Notes: generated by a model from the letters alone, not told the origin. Numbered from the stretch's first letter, positions 8,088-18,451 are shown. The stretch is 47,567 bases of DNA from an uncultured Prevotellaceae bacterium (GCA_900320435.1 ONSH01000009.1:1-47567), one strand, 5' to 3'. Program-made: numbers and translations.

Positions 8088-8740
8088 ACATAGAAGAGAG
8101 TTGGGCGCAAAGGCTCCAGGGGGAGTTTGAGCAGCCCTATTTCGACCGCCTCGTCGCGTTCGTCAAGGCGGAATATGCCGCAGGTCCCTGTTATCCGCCC
8201 GGGCCGCTGATCTTCAACGCCTTCCGCCAGACGCCCTTCGACAGCGTCAAGGTGGTCATTCTGGGGCAGGATCCCTATCACGGGCCGGGACAGGCCCACG
8301 GGCTCTGCTTCTCGGTGCCCGAAGGCGTCGATTTTCCGCCCTCGCTGCGCAACATCTTCCAGGAGGTGCAGAGCGAGACGGGCGCCCCGATGCCCTCTTC
8401 GGGCGATCTCACCCGATGGGCCCGACAGGGCGTCTTCCTCCTGAACACCTGTCTGAGCGTGCGGGCCCATCAGGCCTTCAGTCATTCGGGACAGGGATGG
8501 GAGACCTTTACCGACGCCGTCATCCGACGTCTCTCCGTGGAGCGCGAAGGACTCGTCTTCATGCTCTGGGGCGCTCCGGCCGGTAAGAAGGCTGCCCTCA
8601 TCGACGCCTCGAAGCATCTCGTCCTGCGCAGCGCACATCCCAGTCCGCTGTCGGCCTACAGAGGTTTCTTCGGCAATCATCACTTCGAGCTCTGCAACCG
8701 CTGGCTCACGGACCACGGAAAGGAGGCCGTCCGATGGTGA
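8072..8740 (+). CDS. ung: Uracil-DNA glycosylase
   Basis: 222 residues if it starts at the GTG at 8072, which overlaps the gpmI end by 16 bp; GGAGGAA 12 nt upstream may serve as ribosome site. No ATG lies near the conserved N-terminus IEESW, so the GTG is the best choice. It removes uracil from DNA in base-excision repair. Family 1 motifs are clear: [14 protein letters not shown] with catalytic Asp67, [19 protein letters not shown] and [15 protein letters not shown] with His189. Length is normal. Confidence 0.95.
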   Translation: MPHRVNIEESWAQRLQGEFEQPYFDRLVAFVKAEYAAGPCYPPGPLIFNAFRQTPFDSVKVVILGQDPYHGPGQAHGLCFSVPEGVDFPPSLRNIFQEVQSETGAPMPSSGDLTRWARQGVFLLNTCLSVRAHQAFSHSGQGWETFTDAVIRRLSVEREGLVFMLWGAPAGKKAALIDASKHLVLRSAHPSPLSAYRGFFGNHHFELCNRWLTDHGKEAVRW

Positions 8741-9297
8741 ACGAGCTGCCTCCGATGCTTCAGGTGGGCGATGTCATCGTGCATACGGACATCATCGCCG
8801 AACGCTTTGCCTGCGACATTGCTGCCTGCTGCGGACGATGCTGCGAGGAGGGCGACGCCGGCGCGCCGGTGACGATGGACGAGATCGCCCGCATCGAAGA
8901 GGTGCTCGACGACATCTGGCCCGGGATGTCGGCTTCGGCCCAATCGGTGGTCGACCGTCAGGGGGTCGCTTACGCCGATCCCGAAGGCGAGCTGGTGACG
9001 AGCATTGTCGGCGGCGGCAACTGCGTCTTTCGCGGGCCGAAGGGTTGTCTTTTGCCCGAAAGGCCGATTTCGTGCCACCTTTATCCCATCCGCGAGAAGC
9101 GCTTCGGAGGAGGTCTCGTCGGGCTGCAATACCACCGGTGGAACATCTGCGAGGCCGCGCGCCTCAAAGGCGCCGCTGAAGGCACGCCGCTCTACCGCTT
9201 CCTCCGGGAGCCGCTCGTGCGCCGCTTCGGCGAAGACTGGTATCGGGAGCTCTGTGTGGCGGCCGACATGATGATGAAAGAAATGACACAACAATAA
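8734..9297 (+). CDS. DUF3109 family cysteine-rich protein
   Basis: 187 residues, start overlapping the ung stop by 7 bp. Conserved cysteines are placed CDIAACCGRCCEEGD near the N-terminus, then GNCVF...GCLLP, then RPISCHLYPIR and WNICEAA. The set of spaced Cys residues resembles the metal-binding (YkgJ/DUF3109) families and probably chelates Zn or an Fe-S cluster. No signal peptide or membrane segment. Function is not known. Its coupling to ung may mean no more than shared transcription. Confidence 0.85.
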   Translation: MVNELPPMLQVGDVIVHTDIIAERFACDIAACCGRCCEEGDAGAPVTMDEIARIEEVLDDIWPGMSASAQSVVDRQGVAYADPEGELVTSIVGGGNCVFRGPKGCLLPERPISCHLYPIREKRFGGGLVGLQYHRWNICEAARLKGAAEGTPLYRFLREPLVRRFGEDWYRELCVAADMMMKEMTQQ

Positions 9298-9313
9298 GAA
9301 AAACAATACGATC

Positions 9314-10180
9314 ATGAAAAAGACAATCATGATGCTCCTGGCGCTCCTCGCCGTAAATCTTGCGGCAACGGCGCAGCAGTTGAGCGGAAAAGTGACCGAT
9401 GCCAACGGCGGACTCGAAGGCGTCACTGTGGCCGAAGTGGACAAGAACGACCGCGTGCTCAATCAGACGACGACCGATGCCAACGGCATCTTCCAGCTGG
9501 CGCTCAGAAGCGACCGCAACAAGGTGCGCATCTTCAAAGACGGCTACAGCCAAATCACCGAAAACATCAACGGACGCACGATGATGCGCTTCACGCTGAC
9601 CTCCAAGCGTACGTTGGACATCGACCTGCTGCAGACGGTCAAGAAGCCCAAGGGCGAAGACTCCAAAGCCATCGTCGAAAGCCACGGCGCCAACGGACAG
9701 GAGACGGACCAGTGGGTGCGCATCGAGCAGTTGACCGACACGTCCTACATCTTTGCCATAGCGCTGACGGTGCAGCCTCAGCAGGAAACCTATCCGGCCG
9801 GTCGCGGCTTGCTCTTCCTCGACCTGCAGGACCGCAGGATCCTTCGCGCCAAGTGTCTGGTGGACTGTTACCCCACAGTCTCCTCGAGCGAATTCCCCGA
9901 TCTGGAGTCGATCATTCACGGCGGCAACGGACTGCCGACCACTTCGGGCGATCTGCAGTTCCGGGCCAATCAAAGAAACGGCGCCAACCAAATATATTGG
10001 CTGGTGCCGAGTTTCGAAATTTCCGATAAAGGTCTGGAAACGCTCTACGCCAAAGGAGGCGACGTGTTCCGACTGGCGATCGAGATGCCGGGTGCCGACG
10101 GATTCTGGTTCGTCTATCCCAAAAAGGGATGGATCGACCAGCTCCGCACGCTTATTTCACGTATTCGGCCCAATCGGTAA
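9314..10180 (+). CDS. Secreted protein with carboxypeptidase-like regulatory domain, function unknown
   Basis: 288 residues. An N-terminal signal peptide (MKKTIMMLLALLAVNLAATAQQ) is followed by a CarboxypepD_reg/CNA-B-like beta sandwich (about residues 22-90; SGKVTDANGGLEGVTV, TTTDANGIFQLAL). The next roughly 190 residues I cannot assign; they are rich in short beta-like stretches and aromatic residues. It probably lies in the periplasm or on the inner face of the outer membrane. It starts 16 nt after the DUF3109 gene. Its 3' end overlaps the convergent CoA-transferase gene by 29 bp, so the two mRNAs would be complementary at their ends. Confidence 0.8.
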   Translation: MKKTIMMLLALLAVNLAATAQQLSGKVTDANGGLEGVTVAEVDKNDRVLNQTTTDANGIFQLALRSDRNKVRIFKDGYSQITENINGRTMMRFTLTSKRTLDIDLLQTVKKPKGEDSKAIVESHGANGQETDQWVRIEQLTDTSYIFAIALTVQPQQETYPAGRGLLFLDLQDRRILRAKCLVDCYPTVSSSEFPDLESIIHGGNGLPTTSGDLQFRANQRNGANQIYWLVPSFEISDKGLETLYAKGGDVFRLAIEMPGADGFWFVYPKKGWIDQLRTLISRIRPNR

Positions 10181-11663
10181 GACGCATGTCGCCCTTGCGC
10201 AGGAAGGTGTCGTGCATGGCGAATGCGGCTGAGAGGCAGTGATGCGTGTGGCCGCCCGTCTTCTCGGCGAACTTCAGATAGTCGCGCAGCATGGGCTGAT
10301 AGTCGGGATGAGCCACAGCGATGAGGGCTTCGGCCTTCTGCATGTCGCTCTTGTGACGCAGATCGGCTACACCGTACTCCGTGATGACGGCGTCGATGAA
10401 GTGGTTCGTGTGGTCGATGTGGCTGGCGAAAGGCACGATGCTGGAAATGGCGCCGCCCTTGGTGGTCGAGCCGCAGGTGAAGATCGAGAGATAGGCGTTG
10501 TTGGTGAAGTCGGCGCTGCCGCCGATGCCGTTCATCATCTTCGTGCCGCAGATCTTCGTGCTGTTGACGTGGCCGTAGATGTCACACTCGATGGCGGTGT
10601 TCAGTGAGCAGACGCCGATGCGGGCAATCACCTCGGGACTGTTGGAGATCTCGGACGGACGCAGCACGAGCTTGTCCTTGAAGAAGTCCATGTTGTCGTA
10701 GATGTCGAGCAGACACTCGTTGGTGACGGTCAGAGAGCAGGCGCTGGCGGAAAGCACGCGACCCTGCTTCATGAGGCCCACGGGAGCGTCCTGAAGCACC
10801 TCGGTGTAGATGTTGAAGTCGGGCACTTCGGGACAATGACCCAGTGCACCCAAGACGGCGTTGGCGCCGCTGCCGACACCGCTCTGCAGGTTGAGGAACG
10901 AAGAGGGGATGAGGCCCTGCTTCATGTTGGCCAGGAGGAAGTCGGCCACGTTCTGGCCGATCTGTGAGGTGATGGGATCGGGATCCTTGAAGGCGCGGGC
11001 CTCGTCGGGGATGTTGCACTCCACAACGCCCACAATGCGGGAAGCGTCCACCTCGACATAGGGTTTGCCGATACGGTCGCTGGCTTTGTTGATCATGATG
11101 GGTGTGCGATGGGGGTGATCCTCAATCTCATAGACGTCGTGAATGCCCTTGCTCTTGGGCGAATGGAAGGCGTTGAGCTCGATGATGATGCCCTCGGTGG
11201 CCAGACGGCACACGGTGGGAGAAATGCCGCCGGCGGCGGTGAGATAGATGTGTGCCTTGGAGCCCACGCGCTCCACGTCGCAAGCCTCGATGATGGCCCA
11301 GTTGACGGGGCCGAGATAGCCCTGACGGATCTGCGTGGCCATGTTGGAGAGGTTGAGGTCGGAGTAGTTGAGCGAGTTGCGGTTCACGTTCTTGCGAAAG
11401 TCGGGATTCGTCGTGTAGGGTGCACGGAAATCGATGGCTTCGGCGTTGGAGAGTTCGCCGTCGCAGCTCTGACCGGTAGAAGCGCCGGTGAAGACGCTGA
11501 TCTTGAAGGGACGGCCGGCTGCATGCTCGGCAGCAGCCTTCTTGGCAATCTCGGCAGGAGTGCACTTGGGCACGCCGGCAGGTGTGAAGCCCGAAAGGCC
11601 GATGGTCTGGCCGTTCTGAATTAGCGCTGCGGCTTCAGCAGCGGAGATCTTGTTAAAATCCAT
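10152..11663 (-). CDS. Acetyl-CoA hydrolase/transferase family protein (probable succinate/acetate CoA-transferase)
   Basis: 503 residues, full length for the Cat1/AarC/YgfH-type family, which moves CoA between acetyl/propionyl-CoA and succinate or acetate. Seen: an N-terminal GLSGFTPAGVPK glycine-rich segment, the glycine loop QSGVGSGANAVLGALG (about 260-275), and YTEVLQD, whose Glu288 is the probable nucleophile by alignment from memory with AarC Glu294. A C-terminal ITEYGVADLR motif is also present. In succinate/propionate-forming Bacteroidales this enzyme would recover CoA and help excrete acetate, propionate or succinate. It is last in the long minus-strand run, 48 nt after yidD, in an AT-rich leader without a clear TAnnTTTG box. 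Confidence 0.9.
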   Translation of the reverse strand: MDFNKISAAEAAALIQNGQTIGLSGFTPAGVPKCTPAEIAKKAAAEHAAGRPFKISVFTGASTGQSCDGELSNAEAIDFRAPYTTNPDFRKNVNRNSLNYSDLNLSNMATQIRQGYLGPVNWAIIEACDVERVGSKAHIYLTAAGGISPTVCRLATEGIIIELNAFHSPKSKGIHDVYEIEDHPHRTPIMINKASDRIGKPYVEVDASRIVGVVECNIPDEARAFKDPDPITSQIGQNVADFLLANMKQGLIPSSFLNLQSGVGSGANAVLGALGHCPEVPDFNIYTEVLQDAPVGLMKQGRVLSASACSLTVTNECLLDIYDNMDFFKDKLVLRPSEISNSPEVIARIGVCSLNTAIECDIYGHVNSTKICGTKMMNGIGGSADFTNNAYLSIFTCGSTTKGGAISSIVPFASHIDHTNHFIDAVITEYGVADLRHKSDMQKAEALIAVAHPDYQPMLRDYLKFAEKTGGHTHHCLSAAFAMHDTFLRKGDMRLTDWAEYVK

Positions 11664-11711
11664 GGTGTGATATGTTTAAGTATGTATATATTATATAATG
11701 TATAGAATCAG

Positions 11712-11921
11712 TCAAGGCACAGGGTCGTAGCCGGATCCGCCCCAGGGATGACAGCGCAGCAGGCGTCTGACGGCCAGCCACAGGCCTTTCACGGGGCCGT
11801 ATTTCTCAATAGCCTCCACAGCATATTGGCTGCACGTGGGGGTGAAGCGGCACGAGGGCGGCGTCAGCGGCGAGATGCAGCGCTGATAGAAGCGGATGGG
11901 AAGAATCAGGAGTCGGCGCAT
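11712..11921 (-). CDS. yidD: Membrane protein insertion efficiency factor YidD
   Basis: 69 residues from the ATG at 11921 ([19 protein letters not shown]), inside the rnpA 3' end (16-bp overlap). The family signature is complete: amphipathic N-terminal helix, [21 protein letters not shown] and [16 protein letters not shown]. It acts at the inner membrane with the YidC/Sec insertion route. The rnpA-yidD order is widely conserved; here yidC is not adjacent. Confidence 0.96.
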   Translation of the reverse strand: MRRLLILPIRFYQRCISPLTPPSCRFTPTCSQYAVEAIEKYGPVKGLWLAVRRLLRCHPWGGSGYDPVP

Positions 11922-12262
11922 GAGACTTTTTGGAGTAAAGTGACCACCTTGTGGTGCACCAGCGGTGAAGGACAAAGTTCTTTGGAGAGCCAGAGAAAGG
12001 CAATGTCGCAGGGTGTGGTGAGGATGTTCTTATGCAGGCGATAAGCCTCGCGCACCTGCCGCTTGATGCGGTTGCGGGCGACGGCGCGCTTGTGGTGGCG
12101 CTTGGAAACGGAAACGAGCAGACGCGAAGTCCGCTCGCTGTTCTTGCGCCAAATGACTTTCAGGGGAAAAGCCGTAGCAGACGGATTGGTGCCCGAAAAC
12201 AGGGCTTCAATGGCTTTAAGGCTCTTCAGGCGCTCGTCACGGGAAAGTCCGTTAGTCGTCAT
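11906..12262 (-). CDS. rnpA: Ribonuclease P protein component
   Basis: 118 residues from the ATG at 12262 ([22 protein letters not shown]), which overlaps the hemD end by 11 bp. It binds RNase P RNA for 5' maturation of tRNAs. The RNR signature is clear: [25 protein letters not shown]. The chain is strongly basic and of usual length. It is coupled to hemD upstream and yidD downstream. Confidence 0.95.
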   Translation of the reverse strand: MTTNGLSRDERLKSLKAIEALFSGTNPSATAFPLKVIWRKNSERTSRLLVSVSKRHHKRAVARNRIKRQVREAYRLHKNILTTPCDIAFLWLSKELCPSPLVHHKVVTLLQKVSCADS

Positions 12263-12998
12263 TGACCTTGAGCAGGTAGGCGTTAAGGGCGGAGGACATG
12301 CTGGGATGGTCGGCAGTGGGTGCCTGAAGGTCCAGACGGAAGCCGGCATCGATGACACTCTTGGCCGTCGTGGGGCCGTAGGTGCCGATGGCGATGTCGC
12401 CCTGCACGAAATCGGGGAAGTTCTTCATGAGCGACTGGATGCCGCTGGGAGAGAAGAACACCAGCATGTCGTAGTCAAAGGGCTCGTCCTTTTTGAAGTC
12501 GTTGGACACGGTGCGATACATGACGGCCTCCGTGTGGGCGATGCCGGCGGCATCAAGCAGAACGGCAATACTGTCGTTGTGCACGTCGCTCAGGGGGACG
12601 AGGTAGCGCTCGTTCTTATGCTTGGCCATGTGGGGCACGAGGGCTTCCATCTTGCCCGTTTCGCCGAAGAAAACCTTGCGCTTGCGATAAGGAATGTATT
12701 TCTGGATGTAGAGTGCAATCTGCTCGCTCAGGCAGAAATACTTCATCGACTCGGGGATGTGGACGCGCATCTCCTTGCACAGACCGAAGAAATGGTCGAT
12801 GCTGTGACGGGAGGTGAAAACAACGGCGCTGTGCTCCAGGATGCTGATATGCTGTGAGCGGAATTCTGCAGGAGTGAGACCTTCGACTTTGATGAATGGC
12901 CGGAAGACAATCTCTACGCCGTAGCGCTGAGCTATATCGTAATAGGGGGATTTTTCTGTGGCGGGTTTGGGCTGCGAGATAAGTATCTTCTTAATCAT
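12252..12998 (-). CDS. hemD: Uroporphyrinogen-III synthase
   Basis: 248 residues. The family is poorly conserved, but the chain has its marks: MIKKILISQP start, VVFTSRHSIDHFF, the linker about YRKRKVFF, LVPLSD, MYRTVSNDF, and the C-terminal FFSPSGIQSL with IAIGTYGPTTAKSVIDAGF. It closes the tetrapyrrole ring, inverting ring D, in heme/siroheme/B12 synthesis. The DUF4271-hemD-rnpA-yidD neighbourhood recurs in Bacteroidetes. No other heme genes are nearby. Confidence 0.88.
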   Translation of the reverse strand: MIKKILISQPKPATEKSPYYDIAQRYGVEIVFRPFIKVEGLTPAEFRSQHISILEHSAVVFTSRHSIDHFFGLCKEMRVHIPESMKYFCLSEQIALYIQKYIPYRKRKVFFGETGKMEALVPHMAKHKNERYLVPLSDVHNDSIAVLLDAAGIAHTEAVMYRTVSNDFKKDEPFDYDMLVFFSPSGIQSLMKNFPDFVQGDIAIGTYGPTTAKSVIDAGFRLDLQAPTADHPSMSSALNAYLLKVNDD

Positions 12999-13027
12999 TT
13001 CCTGTCTTGTTTTTTTACCGTTTGCGT

Positions 13028-13588
13028 CTAAATTACGTCGTCGATTCGCAGATAAATAATAAGTGCCGGGACGACTTCAAGAGTGCAAAGGTACACAAAA
13101 AAATGCAAACAAGAGGTAATTTTTTTGAAAAAGATTGAATAGAGTTTGGAGTAGAGCCAAATTCGTGAGGAAATGAGACACAAAATCATCAGTGTGTCCA
13201 TCCAAAGAGTCATATTGCCAACAGATAACACTATTGTGCAGCCAACAATGAATGTGACGTTGTCCGCCCAAAGAGAGTAGAGAAGAGGCTTTTTGCGCTG
13301 TAAGTTTTTTTCGTGGGAGAAGAAAACCCAGTGCACAAAGCGTATCATGCAGTCCCGGTAGAAATAGTAAGCCGCAATCAAAATGCAGCAGTCCGGAACT
13401 GCAAGCTTCTGATATATACGACAATAGAGTGCCAAACCGCCTGAAAGAGACAGAGAGAAAAGCCAGGGCCAGGCATGCTGCTCGGGCAGAAAAACGTAAA
13501 GCACCGGCAACAGGGCTGTCAGCAGAAAGAGGCAGACGAAAAGCGGATCGTTGCCGGCGGCGTAGAGAAGAGGTTCGAGTGCGTTCAA
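13028..13588 (-). CDS. DUF4271 multi-spanning membrane protein
   Basis: 186 residues with about five hydrophobic segments (near 15-35, 42-62, 68-90, 112-132, 133-155) and the family-like motif FYRDCMIRFVHWVFFSHEKN. The only start before the first helix is a TTG at 13588, overlapping the upstream stop as TTGA. The gene is visibly more AT-rich than its neighbours towards its 3' end. It always sits near hemD in Bacteroidetes genomes I know of; its function is unknown. Inner-membrane location is inferred from the helices. Confidence 0.78.
   Translation of the reverse strand: MNALEPLLYAAGNDPLFVCLFLLTALLPVLYVFLPEQHAWPWLFSLSLSGGLALYCRIYQKLAVPDCCILIAAYYFYRDCMIRFVHWVFFSHEKNLQRKKPLLYSLWADNVTFIVGCTIVLSVGNMTLWMDTLMILCLISSRIWLYSKLYSIFFKKITSCLHFFVYLCTLEVVPALIIYLRIDDVI
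13086..13093 (-). promoter_or_regulatory. Possible internal -7 box before hemD
   Basis: Minus-strand TACCTTTG at 13093-13086, inside the 3' end of the DUF4271 gene and about 88 nt before the hemD start. No well-spaced -33 element is visible, so this is only a candidate internal promoter. Confidence 0.35.
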
Positions 13589-14130
13589 GGCTTCAGTTCA
13601 CTGTTGATGATGCGAAGAGCTTCCTCCGGTGTGGCGACCACCTTCCAGACGATACACTTCTCGTCGCGCATGAAGTTTTCGCGTTTTGCCCGGCTGAGAA
13701 AGCTGAGGACGTCGTCCCAATAGCCGTCGGTGTTGACGATGATGATGGGCATGGAGTAGATGCCGAGCTGCTTCCAGCAAATCACCTCGGAGAGTTCAGC
13801 CAACGTGCCTGTTCCGCCAGCCATGACGACTGCGGCGTCGGCCATTTCCGCCATTTTGCGCTGGCGCTGGTGCATGTCCTCGGTCTCGATGATTCGGGTG
13901 AGGCCTTTGTGATGCCAATCGTTTTCTATCATAAAGGTGGGTATGATGCCGACTACTTCTCCTCCGGCCTCGAGACATCCGTCGCTCACGGCAGCCATCA
14001 GGCCCATGCTGCCGGCTCCGTTGATGACGGTGTAGCCGTTTTGTGCCATGAGGCGACCCATGAGGCGGGCCGCTTCATAGTATTTGGGTGCGATGGTGGC
14101 GCTGCTGGCGCAGTAGAAAGCTACGTTCAT
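13585..14130 (-). CDS. LOG family protein (TIGR00730, Rossmann fold)
   Basis: 181 residues from the ATG at 14130, which overlaps the metK stop as ATGA. Motifs: VAFYCASS, a Rossmann-type [61 protein letters not shown]. The family motif is usually PGGxGTxxE; here the proline is replaced by Ala ([10 protein letters not shown]), with the catalytic Glu kept. LOG enzymes release a base from nucleoside 5'-monophosphates; many bacterial members have unproved physiological roles. Confidence 0.88.
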   Translation of the reverse strand: MNVAFYCASSATIAPKYYEAARLMGRLMAQNGYTVINGAGSMGLMAAVSDGCLEAGGEVVGIIPTFMIENDWHHKGLTRIIETEDMHQRQRKMAEMADAAVVMAGGTGTLAELSEVICWKQLGIYSMPIIIVNTDGYWDDVLSFLSRAKRENFMRDEKCIVWKVVATPEEALRIINSELKP

Positions 14131-15392
14131 AGGCCGAAACTCTCTTTGATACGATCCACATAGTCGAGTTTCTCCCAAGTGAAAAGCTCCACCTGGACGG
14201 TCTTGCATCCGCCGTTGTAGTTGCTCTCGAACGTCTTGGTGACCACGCGCGGTTCACGCCCCATATGTCCGTAGGCTGCAGTTTCTTCGTAGATGGGGTT
14301 GCGCAGCTTCAGACGCTGCTCTATCTGATAGGGCGTGAGCGTAAAGAGCTCGTCGATTTTTGCTGCAATCTCACTGTCGGAGAGCGCCACGTGTGCGCTG
14401 CCGTAAGTGTTGACATAAATGCTGACGGGACGGGCCACACCGATGGCGTAAGAGAGCTGCACCAGCATCTCGTCCGCAACGCCTGCTGCCACCATGTTTT
14501 TGGCAATGTGACGGGCGGCATAAGCAGCGGAGCGGTCGACCTTCGAGGGGTCTTTACCGGAGAAAGCGCCGCCGCCGTGTGCCCCCTTGCCGCCATAGGT
14601 GTCCACGATGATTTTGCGGCCGGTGAGTCCCGTGTCGCCGTGAGGTCCGCCAATCACAAACTTGCCTGTAGGATTGACGTGATACGTGATGTCGGGATTG
14701 TCGAAAAGAGCGCTGATATTCTTATTCTTAATGCTTTCCTTGACACGGGGAATTAGGATGTGGATGATGTCGTGGCGTATCTGCTGCAGCATGGCCTCAT
14801 CGCTGTCAAACTCGTCATGCTGGGTGGAGAGCACGATGGTGTCGATGCGCAGAGGGCGGTTGTCTTCACCGTATTCTATCGTCACTTGGCTTTTGGCGTC
14901 CGGACGCAGATAAGTCATCTGGCGACCCTCTTTACGGATGGCGGCCAGTTCGATGAGCAGACGGTTGGCCAAGTCGAGAGAAAGGGGCATGTAGTTTTCC
15001 GTCTCGTTGGTGGCGTAGCCGAACATCATGCCCTGATCGCCGGCTCCCTGGTCTTCAAGCACCGCACGTTCAACCCCCTGGTTGATGTCGGCGCTCTGTT
15101 CATGAATGGCAGAGAGCACACCGCAGGAATTGGCCTCGAACATATATTCGCTCTTGGTGTAGCCGATGCGGGTGATGACTTCGCGTGCAATGCGCTGCAA
15201 ATCCACGTAGGCATTCGTTTTGACTTCGCCGGCCAGGATGACTTGTCCGGTGGTCACCATCGTTTCGCAGGCGACTTTGGAGTTGGGGTCAAAGGCCAGC
15301 AGCTTATCCAGGACGGCGTCGCTGATCTGGTCGGCCACTTTGTCGGGATGTCCTTCCGACACACTTTCAGAGGTAAAGAGATACTTTTTCAT
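14127..15392 (-). CDS. metK: S-adenosylmethionine synthetase
   Basis: 421 residues, the longer form usual in Bacteroidetes. It makes SAM from methionine and ATP. Signatures: [18 protein letters not shown] near the start, [37 protein letters not shown] and [22 protein letters not shown]. The 35-nt gap after folK holds no obvious promoter, so it is probably in the same transcript. SAM made here is used by two enzymes encoded in the same gene run, MiaB and QueA. Confidence 0.98.
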   Translation of the reverse strand: MKKYLFTSESVSEGHPDKVADQISDAVLDKLLAFDPNSKVACETMVTTGQVILAGEVKTNAYVDLQRIAREVITRIGYTKSEYMFEANSCGVLSAIHEQSADINQGVERAVLEDQGAGDQGMMFGYATNETENYMPLSLDLANRLLIELAAIRKEGRQMTYLRPDAKSQVTIEYGEDNRPLRIDTIVLSTQHDEFDSDEAMLQQIRHDIIHILIPRVKESIKNKNISALFDNPDITYHVNPTGKFVIGGPHGDTGLTGRKIIVDTYGGKGAHGGGAFSGKDPSKVDRSAAYAARHIAKNMVAAGVADEMLVQLSYAIGVARPVSIYVNTYGSAHVALSDSEIAAKIDELFTLTPYQIEQRLKLRNPIYEETAAYGHMGREPRVVTKTFESNYNGGCKTVQVELFTWEKLDYVDRIKESFGL

Positions 15393-15427
15393 ACGTTTTT
15401 AGCATTTTTTCATGTGGTTGCAAGCAG

Positions 15428-15850
15428 TCAAATCTGTCCACATGGGTTTTGGGTAATTTCTTTGAGAGGGATCATGACGAAGTCACGTTCGTGCATGCGG
15501 GGATGCGGCAGCGTGAGTTCGGGTGTATTCATCCGAACATCGTCATAGGAGAGCAGGTCGATATCGATGGGACGGTCGCAATAGCCGTCGTGGCTTTTTA
15601 TCGTGCGTCCCAAACGGCGCTCTATTTCCTGTGTGACATGCAGGCATTCCGTCGGACTGAGTGTCGTCTCCACCTTACAGGCGGCATTGAGGAAAAGGTG
15701 CCCGCTCTCATAGCCCCAAGGGCGTGTCTCAACGAAAGAGGACACGCGGATGACATTGCCTATGTCTTCACCGATGAGTCGAAGCGCCTCCTGAAGCATG
15801 TGCTCCCTGTCGCCCAAATTGCTGCCTAGAGAGAGGTAGAGCTGATGCAT
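15428..15850 (-). CDS. folK: 2-amino-4-hydroxy-6-hydroxymethyldihydropteridine pyrophosphokinase
   Basis: 140 residues from the ATG at 15850 ([16 protein letters not shown]), overlapping the queA stop by one base (TGATG). Folate pathway HPPK transferring pyrophosphate from ATP. Motifs: LSLGSNLGDRE, NAACKVETTLSP, RPIDIDLLSYDD (catalytic aspartates) and TLPHPRMHERDFVMIPL. The length is that of a short single-domain HPPK. No other folate gene is adjacent. Confidence 0.94.
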   Translation of the reverse strand: MHQLYLSLGSNLGDREHMLQEALRLIGEDIGNVIRVSSFVETRPWGYESGHLFLNAACKVETTLSPTECLHVTQEIERRLGRTIKSHDGYCDRPIDIDLLSYDDVRMNTPELTLPHPRMHERDFVMIPLKEITQNPCGQI

Positions 15851-16962
15851 CAGTCCTGAAGAATGAGCATGGCGTCGCCGAATGTGCCGAAGCGGTAGCG
15901 GCGTTTGGGATCGGCTTCGTTGTATTTGATGGCTTCTTTGTAGGCCTTCATCACCAAATCGTAGCCGCCGAATGCGCATGAAAGCATCAGCAGTGACGAG
16001 TAGGGCAGATAGAAATTGGCAATCATGGCATCGGCCATCTGGAAGTCGTAGGGCGGGAAGATGAATTTGTTGGTCCAGCCGTCGAAAGGCTTAAGACGTC
16101 CGTCGGCGCTGACGGCTGTCTCCAAAGCCCGCTGCACGGTGGTGCCGACAGCCACGATGCGATGTCCGCTCTCTTTCGTCCGGTTGATGATGTCGCATGC
16201 CGTCTCGTTTACGTGCATCTCCTCACTGTCCATCTTGTGCTTGGTGAGATCCTCCACATCGATTTCACGGAAGCAACCCAAACCGCAGTGCAACGTGACG
16301 AATGCGGATTCGATGCCTTTGATTTCCATGATCTTCAGCATCTGCGGAGAGAAATGAAGACCGGAGATGGGTGCAGTGACAGCTCCTTCGTTCTTGGCAT
16401 AAACACACTGGAAGTCTTCCAGGTCTTCGGGCTCGGACGGGCGCTTGATAATCTCGCGGGGGAGTGGGGCTTCGCCCATGCTGTAGAGGATGCGCTTAAA
16501 TTCGTCGTGCGGTCCGTCGTAAAGGAAACGCAGCGTGCGGCCGCGACTGGTGGTGTTGTCAATCACCTCTGCGACAATCGATTGGTCCTCTCCGAAATAT
16601 AGCTTGTTGCCGATGCGAATTTTGCGTGCCGGGTCAACCAACACGTCCCACAGATTCTGATTGGGATTCAGTTCGCGGAGAAGAAAAACCTCAATTTTGG
16701 CTCCGGTCTTTTCTTTGTTGCCATAAAGACGTGCGGGGAACACCTTGGTGTCGTTAAACACAAAACAGTCCTTCTCATCGAAGAAGTTGATGACATCCCG
16801 AAACGATTCGCGGTGTTCAATGACGCCGCTTTTAGCATGAATGACCATCAGACGGCATTCATCGCGATGGAAGTATGGACGTTCTTCTCCGGGGGCGAAT
16901 GTCGAGGGATACTGTGCCAAACGGTCTTCGGGCAGTTTGTACTTGAATTGAGAGAGTTTCAT
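15850..16962 (-). CDS. queA: S-adenosylmethionine:tRNA ribosyltransferase-isomerase
   Basis: 370 residues. Adds the epoxycyclopentanediol group of queuosine to the tRNA wobble base using SAM. Recognisable: [93 protein letters not shown] and [25 protein letters not shown]. Full length. It starts inside the truB stop (ATGA overlap), coupling two tRNA-modification genes. Confidence 0.97.
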   Translation of the reverse strand: MKLSQFKYKLPEDRLAQYPSTFAPGEERPYFHRDECRLMVIHAKSGVIEHRESFRDVINFFDEKDCFVFNDTKVFPARLYGNKEKTGAKIEVFLLRELNPNQNLWDVLVDPARKIRIGNKLYFGEDQSIVAEVIDNTTSRGRTLRFLYDGPHDEFKRILYSMGEAPLPREIIKRPSEPEDLEDFQCVYAKNEGAVTAPISGLHFSPQMLKIMEIKGIESAFVTLHCGLGCFREIDVEDLTKHKMDSEEMHVNETACDIINRTKESGHRIVAVGTTVQRALETAVSADGRLKPFDGWTNKFIFPPYDFQMADAMIANFYLPYSSLLMLSCAFGGYDLVMKAYKEAIKYNEADPKRRYRFGTFGDAMLILQD

Positions 16963-17642
16963 ATCGTTTTTTCAAATTGTTCCAAGGTGAGACAACGTTC
17001 CACGCGATAGTCGCCGATGCGTGTGCGTCGCAGGGCTGTCAGGTGAGCGCCGGAGTGAAGGCTCTCGCCGATGTCGCGAGCCAAGGCCCTGATGTATGTG
17101 CCTTTGCTGCACACAATGCGCAGTTGGAGTTGCATGGTTTCGGGAGAGAAATCCAAAAGCTCGATTTCGTCAATAACAAGACTTTTGGGTTTGAGTTCCA
17201 CCTCTTTACCTTTTCTGGCAAGATCGTAGGCGCGTTTGCCATCGACTTTTACTGCAGAAAACACAGGGGGTATCTGTTCTATATGCCCAATAAACTTCGG
17301 AAGCGTTGCCTCAATGAGTGTGCGAGTGATGTGTTCCGTGGGATAGGTGGCGTCTACAGGCTTTTCAAGATCGAAGCTGGCTGTTGTGGCCCCTAATTGC
17401 AATGTGGCGACATATTCTTTTGTGCCTGCTTGCAGAGTTTCAATGGTTTTGGTGGCTTTTCCCGTGCAGATGAGAAGCACTCCGGTAGCCAATGGGTCCA
17501 AAGTGCCGGCGTGGCCCACTTTCAGTTTTTTCTCGTGCAGATGCTGGCACAACATGTTGCGCACTTTGCTCACGAGTTGAAACGAGGTCCATTTCAGGGG
17601 CTTGTCGAAAGCGAGGACGACACCCTCCTTATAATCCGTCAA
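16959..17642 (-). CDS. truB: tRNA pseudouridine(55) synthase
   Basis: 227 residues when started at the TTG at 17642, which overlaps the uppP stop as TTGA. There is no ATG between there and the conserved DKPLKWTS; an ATG at 17699 would lie deep in uppP. It makes pseudouridine 55 in the T loop. Motifs: [36 protein letters not shown] with catalytic Asp near residue 46, [39 protein letters not shown] and [15 protein letters not shown]. Confidence 0.95.
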   Translation of the reverse strand: MTDYKEGVVLAFDKPLKWTSFQLVSKVRNMLCQHLHEKKLKVGHAGTLDPLATGVLLICTGKATKTIETLQAGTKEYVATLQLGATTASFDLEKPVDATYPTEHITRTLIEATLPKFIGHIEQIPPVFSAVKVDGKRAYDLARKGKEVELKPKSLVIDEIELLDFSPETMQLQLRIVCSKGTYIRALARDIGESLHSGAHLTALRRTRIGDYRVERCLTLEQFEKTI

Positions 17643-18451
17643 ATCAAGGAATAGATTAAAAGTCCGCTGCCGACGATGGCACAATACAAGCCGAACCACA
17701 CGAGTTTACCCTTCTTGACAAGGGAAATCATCCACTTGCAGGCTGCGCAGCCGCTGAGGAATGCTGCAAAAAAACCAATGGCAAGGGCCGTCACTGAAAT
17801 GTTGCCCGTAGCAAGTCCTTCGGTGCCTTTCATGGCTTTGAGAATATCCAAAAGAGCTTCTCCCAGGATGGGTGGAATGACCATCAGGAAGGAGAACTCC
17901 GCAATGCGCTCTTTCTTGCATCCGATGAGCTGGCCGGTGGCAATGGTGCTGCCGCTTCGAGATAGGCCGGGCATCACGGCAACGGCTTGTGCCAAACCGA
18001 TGATGAAGGCTTCTTTCAAGCCGATGTTTTCTTTCTGTCGCGGACGGGCATAGTGGCTCATGATGAGTAGTGCAGCAGTGATGATGAGGCACAACCCGAC
18101 AATGGTCAGTCCGCTGCCGAATATTTCTTCAACGGTGTCTTTGAAAAACAGGCCCACGATGCCTACGGGTATCATGCTGACGAGAATGCACGCAGCGTAG
18201 CGTCGTTCCGGGCTCCACAGAGGTGCAGAGGTGTCGAAGATGCCGATTAGGATGCGGACGATTTCTTTCCACAGGATGACAATGGTGGACAGTACGGTGG
18301 CGACGTGGACCGCTACCGTAAAAGTGAGGTTTTCTTCTCCGTTCAGGCCGAAGAATGTGCCGCAAATGGTCAGGTGCCCGCTGGATGAAACGGGCAAATA
18401 TTCGGTGAGACCCTGAATGAGTCCCATGAGCAGGGCTTGGAATTCACTCAT
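17639..18451 (-). CDS. uppP: Undecaprenyl-diphosphate phosphatase (UppP/BacA)
   Basis: 270 residues from the ATG at 18451, overlapping the DUF3098 stop as ATGA. Integral membrane enzyme that recycles the lipid carrier for peptidoglycan and other polymers. Signatures: [19 protein letters not shown] near the N-terminus, the second conserved region [26 protein letters not shown], and many hydrophobic helices. Co-transcription with ftsX ties it to cell-wall growth and division. Full length. Confidence 0.97.
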   Translation of the reverse strand: MSEFQALLMGLIQGLTEYLPVSSSGHLTICGTFFGLNGEENLTFTVAVHVATVLSTIVILWKEIVRILIGIFDTSAPLWSPERRYAACILVSMIPVGIVGLFFKDTVEEIFGSGLTIVGLCLIITAALLIMSHYARPRQKENIGLKEAFIIGLAQAVAVMPGLSRSGSTIATGQLIGCKKERIAEFSFLMVIPPILGEALLDILKAMKGTEGLATGNISVTALAIGFFAAFLSGCAACKWMISLVKKGKLVWFGLYCAIVGSGLLIYSLI

